Source of the DNA: Lachnospiraceae bacterium | GTDB taxonomy: Bacteria; Bacillota; Clostridia; Lachnospirales; Lachnospiraceae | Assembly: GCA_003979345.1 (NCBI GenBank) | Contig: RYVZ01000031.1 | Coordinates: 1-40,464, forward strand | Reading direction: 5' to 3' | DNA length: 40,464 bases | Part shown: piece by piece, positions 35,489 through 40,464 of the stretch | How positions within the stretch are numbered: the first letter of the stretch is position 1 | Layout: each line of letters begins with the position of its first letter | Program-made: the position numbers and the translations under genes | Notes under the pieces: model-generated | Told to the model about the DNA's origin: nothing | The model's database searches: none | What the model saw: the letters and a program-made list of their open reading frames with translations, nothing else

Positions 35489-36577
35489 TTAGTACTCAAA
35501 ATTTTCCATATATTTCATGTATTTTACAACCATCAAAGCAATCTTAAATGTGATGGCATCTTCAAATACCCGCAGATCCAGACCAGTCCCTTTCTGCAGC
35601 TTATCCAATCGATATACCAGCGTATTCCGGTGAATAAAAAGCTGTCTCGATGTCTCGGAGACATTCAGACTGTTCTCAAAAAACTTATAGATGGTCGTCA
35701 GCGTCTCTTCATCAAACTCATCAGGGCCTTTACTGCCAAAGATTTCCCGTATAAACATTTTGCAGAGTGGTATCGGAAGCTGATAGATGAGCCTGCCGAT
35801 CCCCAGTTCAGAATATGCAACGATCTCCCGCTCGTCAAAAAAGATCTTTCCGACGTCCAGCGCCATCTTCGCCTCTTTATAAGAACGGCTGACTTCTTTG
35901 ATCTCTCCGACGACCGTACCATATGAGATCCGCGTATTTTCCACTCCCTCACGGGCAAGGTATGCTGCCATCGATTTCGCGGATTTTTCCAGTTCCCGCG
36001 CCCCGTCGCTATCTTCCAGCTCCTTCACAACGATCACGCTGTTCTCATCCACGGCCGTCACGAACTCTTTTCCATTCGCGCCATAATGTCCCCGTAAGAT
36101 CTCAAGAACATTGCTGTCCTTACCCCGTTCCGATTCAATGATCATGACGACTCGTTTCGCATCCGTCTGGATATGAAGCTTTTTGGCCCTGCTGTAAATA
36201 TCCACCAACAGAAGATTATCAAGAAGCAGATTCTTAATAAAGTTATCCTTATCAAACCGCTCTTTGTAGGCCACCAACAGATTTTGAATCTGAAACGCCG
36301 CCATTTTACCTGCCATATACAAATTTTCCCCAGTCCCCGAAACGACCAGAATATACTCCAGCTGCTGTTCGTCATAGATTTTGAAAAACTGGGAACCCTG
36401 TATTTCCTGACTGTCCGCAGGCGATGCTGCAAACTCCGGCACTTCCTGCCTGTCGCCCTCCATCTTATCATCTGTCGTCGCCACGACTTTGCCGTCCGTA
36501 TCCATGACACACAGATCCGTACGCGCGATTGCTTTCAGCCCATCTATCGTGTTCTGTAAAATTTGATTCGATATCAT
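35489..36577 (-). CDS. CdaR/PucR-type helix-turn-helix regulator
   Basis: The protein has 362 residues. The N-terminal part (about 1-130) resembles a sugar-diacid/sensory domain: MISNQILQNTIDGLKAIARTDLCVMDTDGKVVATTDD, later MAGKMAAFQIQNLL. The middle (about 140-290) is a GGDEF-like PucR linker. The C-terminal PucR HTH (HTH_30) shows LNVSETSRQLFIHRNTLVYRLDKLQKGTGLDLR. Such proteins bind DNA as activators of diacid or purine use, but this branch in Clostridia is often beside ftsEX and its signal is unknown. It lies 42 bp upstream of ftsE on the same strand and may share its transcript. The start ATG has GGGGAGAAGGGG upstream. Confidence 0.85.
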   Translation of the reverse strand: MISNQILQNTIDGLKAIARTDLCVMDTDGKVVATTDDKMEGDRQEVPEFAASPADSQEIQGSQFFKIYDEQQLEYILVVSGTGENLYMAGKMAAFQIQNLLVAYKERFDKDNFIKNLLLDNLLLVDIYSRAKKLHIQTDAKRVVMIIESERGKDSNVLEILRGHYGANGKEFVTAVDENSVIVVKELEDSDGARELEKSAKSMAAYLAREGVENTRISYGTVVGEIKEVSRSYKEAKMALDVGKIFFDEREIVAYSELGIGRLIYQLPIPLCKMFIREIFGSKGPDEFDEETLTTIYKFFENSLNVSETSRQLFIHRNTLVYRLDKLQKGTGLDLRVFEDAITFKIALMVVKYMKYMENFEY

Positions 36578-36740
36578 GCCCCTTCTCCCCTTTTTACCCT
36601 TCTCATTTGTTCAACCTATACAAATGCGTTTTGCATTTCTAGTCGAAAAATGTATACCCAATTTTCATTTTAATATAAATACACAAAGAAATCTACCTCA
36701 AAACGTGTTTTTTTTATGCATTTTTTACCTTTCCCAGTAT

Positions 36741-36767
36741 TTGATATGCCTGTCAATCTGCCGATAT
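36741..36767 (+). promoter_or_regulatory. Sigma-28 type promoter of yjfB
   Basis: A perfect -10 GCCGATAT (36760-36767) follows a TTGA (36741-36744) at 15 bases, where consensus is TAAA. It has the same -10 as the promoter of the FliD-like gene. Transcription would begin about 35 bases before the yjfB ATG. Confidence 0.75.
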
Positions 36768-36810
36768 AATAAACAGGATCGATCAACGCAGAAGAAAAGG
36801 AGTAGACGCT

Positions 36811-37014
36811 ATGGATATTGCAGCTTTATCGATGGGTATGGCACAGTCAAGACTGATGAGCTCCGTCGGCTATGCGGTACTCGGAAATGTGTTGGACAGT
36901 ATGGAGTCAACCGGTTCTCAGATCTCTGAACTGCTCGGCTCCGCACCGACGGCTTCTTCTATGGAGTTGTCCGTCAATCCTCATATCGGGGCAAATTTTG
37001 ACATGAGTATCTAA
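36811..37014 (+). CDS. YjfB-family putative motility protein
   Basis: The protein has 67 residues. It begins MDIAALSMGMAQSRLMSSVGYAVLGNVLDSME, the hallmark of the YjfB_motility family, followed by a short tail ending GANFDMSI. In B. subtilis yjfB is in the sigma-D regulon, but its function is not known. AAAAGGAG lies 9 bases before the ATG. A sigma-28 type -10 box is just upstream, which supports the assignment. It is a single-gene unit between the PucR-type regulator (divergent) and a convergent CPBP gene. Confidence 0.9.
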   Translation: MDIAALSMGMAQSRLMSSVGYAVLGNVLDSMESTGSQISELLGSAPTASSMELSVNPHIGANFDMSI

Positions 37015-37016
37015 AA

Positions 37017-37096
37017 GAATTTGCGCTGCTCGCAAATTCTTTTGGAAAACTTGAATTTGCGCCGCTCGCAAATTCTTTTGGAAAACCCGAATTTCC
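37017..37096. repeat. 36-bp tandem hairpin repeats after yjfB
   Basis: Two near-identical 36-bp units (37017-37052 and 37053-37088) differ at the CTG/CCG loop and the last bases. A third starts at 37089. Each holds GAATTTGCG and CGCAAATTC arms, followed by TTTTGGAAAAC. They lie between the yjfB stop and a terminator. Confidence 0.85.
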
Positions 37097-37104
37097 CCGA
37101 TTCA

Positions 37105-37138
37105 AAAAAAGACTTCGACAATCATCGAAGTCTTTTTT
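37105..37138. terminator. Bidirectional terminator between yjfB and the CPBP gene
   Basis: GACTTCGA (37111-37118) and TCGAAGTC (37125-37132), loop CAATCA, are flanked by six A (37105-37110) and six T (37133-37138). It works in both directions for the convergent genes. Confidence 0.93.
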
Positions 37139-37167
37139 ACGTTCTATACAGGCAGAGCACATTTTCA

Positions 37168-38106
37168 TTAAAGGACCATATATAACATATACCCGAGAAA
37201 GAGCGCCAGTACGAGAATGTATGGGATAAGCCATGCAGGACCGTTCTTTTTTCCCTGTTTCCTGTCACGCCAGATATTCCTCAAATTCTCTTTGCGTCCC
37301 TCGCGCCCCGCCATCCATACAAGCACACAGGCGGCCAATACCGTCGTGACTGCCGCGACCGGGATATAGACGCCGAGCATCTTTGCCAGCATCGCATTGC
37401 GTTCAGCCGTAGTCTGTATGACTGCCGCACTCTCTCCTGCCAAATCGGGAAATGTCTCTTCAAGCCATTCCCCCGCATACATCAGCACAACATTCCACCC
37501 GTTAAAGACTACGTGCACCAAGATCGTCGCCCACAGGCTCCCTGCCGCCTCGCGCACCATCACAAGAATGATGCCCAATAACAGCGCGTATGCCGCCTGG
37601 TTAAAGTTCATATGCGCCAGACCAAAAAAGACCGCCGAAATGATCATCGCCTTAAAGATACTCATATCTTTTTTCAACGATTCATAGGTAACGCCGCGGA
37701 ACACGACTTCCTCACAGACCGGCGCATAGATAGCGATAATAAAAAACGTCACGCCAAACGGCATCATCATGAACATGGAACTGTTGGCCTCGACCGCATT
37801 TTCCACAAAAAACTGTGTCGCAAGATTGACGACCGTGACTAGAGGCATGCACAAAAACGTAAACAGGATCACGATCAGCACCGTTGATATCCGGATCTTA
37901 TGTAATTTCAGCATATCGCGCCATTTCGTGCGCGTCGCCAGTACAAAAATAACAGCCGGAACGATAAAGACCAGCTCGCTCACCATATTGAGCGGTATGA
38001 GTCCGATCATATGAATATGTGTGATATAATAGATCAGCCCGTATGATACGGCATGATACATGAAAAATATAGCAACATACATCCAATTAATCTTTTTCGC
38101 ATTCAT
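37168..38106 (-). CDS. CPBP (CAAX/Abi) family intramembrane metalloprotease
   Basis: The protein has 312 residues and about eight hydrophobic segments. The conserved motifs are EEVVFR (Glu132, Glu133, Arg137), FFGLAH (Phe161, His165) and HVVFNGWN (His198, Asn202), the metal-binding signature of Rce1/CPBP glutamic-type proteases. Substrates are unknown; family members process prenylated or bacteriocin-related peptides, and others act in immunity or membrane protein maturation. Its ATG overlaps the TGA of the CvfB-like gene (ATGA), so they are co-translated. Basic residues (GREGRKENLRNIWRDRKQGKKNG) lie near the C terminus before a last helix. Confidence 0.92.
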   Translation of the reverse strand: MNAKKINWMYVAIFFMYHAVSYGLIYYITHIHMIGLIPLNMVSELVFIVPAVIFVLATRTKWRDMLKLHKIRISTVLIVILFTFLCMPLVTVVNLATQFFVENAVEANSSMFMMMPFGVTFFIIAIYAPVCEEVVFRGVTYESLKKDMSIFKAMIISAVFFGLAHMNFNQAAYALLLGIILVMVREAAGSLWATILVHVVFNGWNVVLMYAGEWLEETFPDLAGESAAVIQTTAERNAMLAKMLGVYIPVAAVTTVLAACVLVWMAGREGRKENLRNIWRDRKQGKKNGPAWLIPYILVLALFLGYMLYMVL

Positions 38107-38948
38107 AAAGTCCCCCTCCTGCGTATCCCGTTCTCCTCCAGCACGATCATGCCCGTTTTCAGAAGATGTCCAACCGCACGCTTGAATTCGTTTTTGCTCA
38201 TGTCCATCCTGCTTTTGATCTGCTCCGGAGAGGATTTATCATAAAGATCAAGAAAACCTCCCGCCGCATCGACCGCCTCCAATATCCGGGCGGCGTCTTT
38301 TTCGATTTGAAGATACGCCTTTTCACGGACGCTTAAGTTCAGCCTGCCGTCCTCCTTTACCTGCGTCACACGCGCTGTGACCGTATCGCCGATCCGAAGG
38401 TTGCCATAACATTCTTTTGCCGGTATCAGCGCGCTGTACCGGTCATCCACCGCCACAAATACGCCAAACCGTTCACTCGTCTCATAAATCGTTCCGCGCA
38501 CCATATCGTCTTTTTGATACGGGCTGTCCTGTTCCAGATACTCATAGACGTTCATCGTCGCGCAAAGGCGCCCGCTCTTGTCCACATAAAGCGCGACAAG
38601 ACACTCCTCACCCGCACCCACTTTCCTCGTCTGCTCCTTGTACGGCAGCAGGAGATCCTTTTCTAATCCCCAGTTTAAGAATGCGCCGACCTTTCCGACT
38701 TCGACGACTTTCAATCGTGCGACCCGTCCTTTTTCAATGAGCGGCGTGTTCACGGTTGCGATCAGCCGGTCTCCCGAATCCCGGTAAATAAATACGTCAA
38801 TACCGTCCCCGACTTCCAAATGCTCCGGCACCTGCTTTGCAGGAAGCAGCACCCGCTCCTCACGCGGCGCGTCCTGCCGCTTTGCAAGATACACGCCAAA
38901 TTCTACTTTCCTTACGCAGATCAGGCTCTGCCATACTCCTAATTCCAT
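38103..38948 (-). CDS. CvfB-like S1-domain RNA-binding protein
   Basis: The protein has 281 residues. The order is an N-terminal S1-like beta domain (about 1-65, VRKVEFGVYLAKR), a second (about 75-130, LKVVEVGKVGAFLNWGLEKDLLLPYKEQ), and a third S1 (about 145-210, VRGTIYETSERFGVFVAVDDRYSALIP). A C-terminal winged helix follows (about 215-280, SPEQIKSRMDMSKNEFKRAVGHLLKTG). This is the CvfB family, linked in S. aureus to virulence regulation and RNA binding. It is followed by the CPBP gene with a 4-base overlap and preceded by the thioesterase gene by 47 bp. Confidence 0.93.
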   Translation of the reverse strand: MELGVWQSLICVRKVEFGVYLAKRQDAPREERVLLPAKQVPEHLEVGDGIDVFIYRDSGDRLIATVNTPLIEKGRVARLKVVEVGKVGAFLNWGLEKDLLLPYKEQTRKVGAGEECLVALYVDKSGRLCATMNVYEYLEQDSPYQKDDMVRGTIYETSERFGVFVAVDDRYSALIPAKECYGNLRIGDTVTARVTQVKEDGRLNLSVREKAYLQIEKDAARILEAVDAAGGFLDLYDKSSPEQIKSRMDMSKNEFKRAVGHLLKTGMIVLEENGIRRRGTL

Positions 38949-38995
38949 GATGCTCTCCTTATACGAACTGTCCGATCAGATAGGTCTTTGAACTG

Positions 38996-39832
38996 CTACT
39001 CTTTTCCATATTTTAATTCCACGACAGCATATGGCTTACCGTTCTTATCATTGAGGGATACCACCATCCTGTTCTCCCCGGCATCCCACGCGCCGGCAGG
39101 ATGGATCACATCCCCGAGCAGCGCCGACTGCTTATATTCCACACGGATCCCACACAGAAATGGTTCCCCTGCCGCGATGGAACGGCTCCCGCACGAGTTC
39201 TGCGCATCCCCTGCTGCACCAATTTCCTGAGCGTCCATTCCGCATGGAATATCAGCATCCTGCACATTCTCTGCCCTGCCTGCTTCCTGCATGAGTTCGC
39301 GCGCCATCCGCACATATTCCACGTTGTTGACATGGTCATTCGTATCGAGATGATGCGGCTTTACAATAATCTCCTCAAAGCTTTGAAGATCATCCGGCAG
39401 CACGATCTTCCGCGAAGCATAATCCATCGGATACCGCTCTGATAAGCCGTACGCCGCGATCATGGATTCCGGCGCCTTTATCGGTCTTCCCGTATCCGTA
39501 TCCAGATACGTCCACATCGTGTTGGCACACGCCAGCTCCTCTCCCTCCTGCGTACGCAAAATAAAATTACGATACCCCAGAAATCCTTTGATATCATACG
39601 GAATCGTCTGAACGACGATGTACTCGCCAAGTGACGGATATCGCTTCATCACAATCTGTACAAACGACAGCACCCACACACAATGATGCTCCTTCAGGAA
39701 TTGTACGCCGATCCCAAGATCCTCGGATTGAAACGTCGTGCAGTCTTCAAAATATTCCATCATTCCATCAGGCGTCAGCCTCCCCCGGCTGTCCGTCTCG
39801 GAATAACGCACCCTGCTCTCAAATTGATACAT
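38996..39832 (-). CDS. Acyl-ACP thioesterase (double hotdog)
   Basis: The enzyme releases fatty acids from acyl carrier protein. The protein has 278 residues. The first hotdog (about 1-130) holds YSETDSRGRLTPDGMMEYFEDCTTFQSE and WVLSFVQIVMKRYPSLGE. The second carries the active-site motif HHLDTNDHVNNVEY (160-173), matching the D-x-N-x-H-x-N-N pattern of plant FatA/FatB-like enzymes. A stretch at about 184-222, rich in Ala, Gly, Cys and Asp, interrupts the second hotdog and makes the protein longer than many relatives. The start MYQFESRVRY is supported by AAGGAG upstream. It sits between tRNA-Gln and the CvfB gene. Confidence 0.9.
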   Translation of the reverse strand: MYQFESRVRYSETDSRGRLTPDGMMEYFEDCTTFQSEDLGIGVQFLKEHHCVWVLSFVQIVMKRYPSLGEYIVVQTIPYDIKGFLGYRNFILRTQEGEELACANTMWTYLDTDTGRPIKAPESMIAAYGLSERYPMDYASRKIVLPDDLQSFEEIIVKPHHLDTNDHVNNVEYVRMARELMQEAGRAENVQDADIPCGMDAQEIGAAGDAQNSCGSRSIAAGEPFLCGIRVEYKQSALLGDVIHPAGAWDAGENRMVVSLNDKNGKPYAVVELKYGKE

Positions 39833-39862
39833 AGTGGCTCCTTCTTTTTTTCCTGACTATAG

Positions 39863-39886
39863 AAAAAGCGCCCGATAATCGAGCGC
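39863..39886 (-). terminator. Terminator of tRNA-Gln
   Basis: On the minus strand GCGCTCGA pairs with TCGGGCGC (8 bp, one G-U; plus arms 39868-39875 and 39879-39886). It is followed by TTTTT. It begins 5 bases after the tRNA. Confidence 0.9.
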
Positions 39887-39891
39887 CTCAA

Positions 39892-39963
39892 CTGGGCTAC
39901 AAGGATTCGAACCTTGAAATGACGGAGTCAGAGTCCGTTGCCTTACCATTTGGCGATAGCCCA
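39892..39963 (-). tRNA. tRNA-Gln (anticodon CTG)
   Basis: The minus strand folds as a full cloverleaf. The acceptor stem is TGGGCTA/TAGCCCA with discriminator G. The D-arm is GCC/GGC and the anticodon stem ACGGA/TCCGT. The loop CTCTGAC carries anticodon CTG (reads CAG), and the T-arm is CAAGG-TTCGAAT-CCTTG. The CCA end is not encoded. It has its own promoter and terminator, so it is a single-gene unit. Confidence 0.97.
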
Positions 39964-39970
39964 ATATGTG

Positions 39971-40011
39971 CTTCGCAGTACGCGCTTAACTGATTATTTT
40001 CGACTGCGAAG
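39971..40011 (-). repeat. Inverted repeat in the tRNA-Gln leader
   Basis: CTTCGCAGT (39971-39979) and ACTGCGAAG (40003-40011) form 9-bp arms with a 23-base loop between the -10 box and the mature tRNA. The predicted transcript start falls in the right arm, so it could be an operator at DNA level or a leader hairpin removed by RNase P. Confidence 0.6.
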
Positions 40012-40014
40012 CTT

Positions 40015-40043
40015 ATTATACATGGATTTTTCCGGTTCGTCAA
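40015..40043 (-). promoter_or_regulatory. Sigma-A promoter of tRNA-Gln
   Basis: TTGACG (40038-40043), a 17-base spacer and a perfect TATAAT (40015-40020) lie on the minus strand, 50 bases before the mature tRNA. Eleven of twelve bases match consensus. Confidence 0.92.
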
Positions 40044-40082
40044 GTACTTTTTTGTTTTTTTCTCTCTTTTTTTATCAAGGGG

Positions 40083-40464
40083 TTATTCCGCACTTTCCAC
40101 TCTGTATACCTTTCCCTTGGAGGGCTTAATGCGGATTCTGGTATAGTTGCTTCCGCGGTAATGATCTCCCTCATAGATATAGGCAAATCCTGGTCCATAC
40201 CGCAGAAGTGTCTCCTGCCCGTCCTCTGCAATCCTGCCAAAAAACATCCCCGGTCCCTTCTGAAGGAGGCTCCGCTCAAAGCCGGAGAGCATCTGGGAGG
40301 CGTATACCGGCTCCCTCCACTCCTTCTCCTCTGCTTCGCCTGCAATGATCACGGTTCCGCTTTCTGTGATGGTCATCCCCTCCTCCAGAGGATCGGAAAC
40401 ATCGCCAGGCCCAAAGTCGTCTGCCTCCTCTGCCTTCGCCGGAATAATCTGACGATCCTTTGGC
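40083..40464 (-). CDS. Hypothetical protein, 5' end cut by the window edge
   Basis: The frame ending at the TAA at 40083 stays open to the right edge, so this is the C-terminal part (at least 126 residues) of a longer protein. An internal ATG at 40376 has GGAGGAGGGG just upstream but is not needed. Visible text includes an acidic stretch (AEEADDFGPGDVSDPLEEG). A compact beta-rich domain follows, with MLSGFERSLLQKGPGMFFGRI, LLRYGPGFAYIYEGDHYRGSNYTRIRI and a final GKVYRVES. It recalls small domains common in Lachnospiraceae hypothetical proteins, but no family can be named. It lies upstream of tRNA-Gln on the same strand. Confidence 0.65.
   Translation of the reverse strand, partial: PKDRQIIPAKAEEADDFGPGDVSDPLEEGMTITESGTVIIAGEAEEKEWREPVYASQMLSGFERSLLQKGPGMFFGRIAEDGQETLLRYGPGFAYIYEGDHYRGSNYTRIRIKPSKGKVYRVESAE

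Overview
The window looks like part of a motile Lachnospiraceae-type (Clostridia, Firmicutes) chromosome. The evidence is the order rpmG-secE-nusG-rplK-rplA-rplJ-rplL-rpoB-rpoC, an rpsL-rpsG-fusA-tuf block, a zinc-finger-type L33, a YjfB-family motility protein, sigma-28-type promoters, a Maf-type flagellin glycosyltransferase and an ftsE-ftsX-M23-ctpA division cluster. No 16S rRNA is present, so the genus is not assigned. Bases 1-19 are a Tn5/Nextera mosaic end left by library preparation, so the left edge is a sequencing-read edge and not biology.

Layout. (1) 20-1320, plus strand: a visibly AT-rich accessory patch with an XRE repressor and a Hypoth_Ymh/HEPN-like protein. (2) 1327-6014, minus strand: tuf, fusA, rpsG and rpsL, driven by a consensus sigma-A promoter upstream of rpsL. 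(3) 6189-10479, plus strand: a putative lipoprotein transglutaminase followed by a small type IV pilus/type II secretion-like operon (PilC/GspF platform protein, a DUF4860-like protein and pilin-like proteins). It sits between the rpoBC and str blocks, in the opposite direction. (4) 10532-22231, minus strand: rpoC, rpoB, rplL, rplJ, rplA, rplK, nusG, secE and rpmG. Promoters are visible before rpmG, rplJ and rpoB, with an L10-leader attenuator and an rplL-rpoB terminator. (5) 22551-24004, plus strand: an orphan FliD-like gene behind a textbook sigma-28 promoter. (6) 24188-30501, minus strand: glf, a tiny repeat-built ORF, a Maf-like glycosyltransferase, a fused CMP-sugar synthetase/HAD protein and a large TerD-domain protein. 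(7) 30611-36577, minus strand: a CdaR/PucR-type regulator, ftsE with an unusual repetitive N-terminal extension, ftsX, a coiled-coil M23 peptidase and a C-terminal processing protease. (8) 36741-37138: yjfB (plus) with a sigma-28 type promoter, 36-bp hairpin repeats and a bidirectional terminator. (9) 37168-40464, minus strand: a CPBP protease, a CvfB-like S1 protein, an acyl-ACP thioesterase, tRNA-Gln(CUG) with its own promoter and terminator, and a gene cut by the right edge.

How the genes work together. Regions 2 and 4 supply transcription and translation machinery, with several independent promoters. Region 7 is a septal/lateral peptidoglycan hydrolase control unit in which FtsEX would activate the secreted M23 enzyme. 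Regions 5, 6 and 8 point to flagella and surface glycans. The best candidates for something new are the TerD-domain protein inside a nonulosonate/Maf cluster, the embedded pilus-like operon, the repeat-extended FtsE with a possible coupled leader peptide, the intergenic hairpin-repeat families, and the XRE-HEPN pair.
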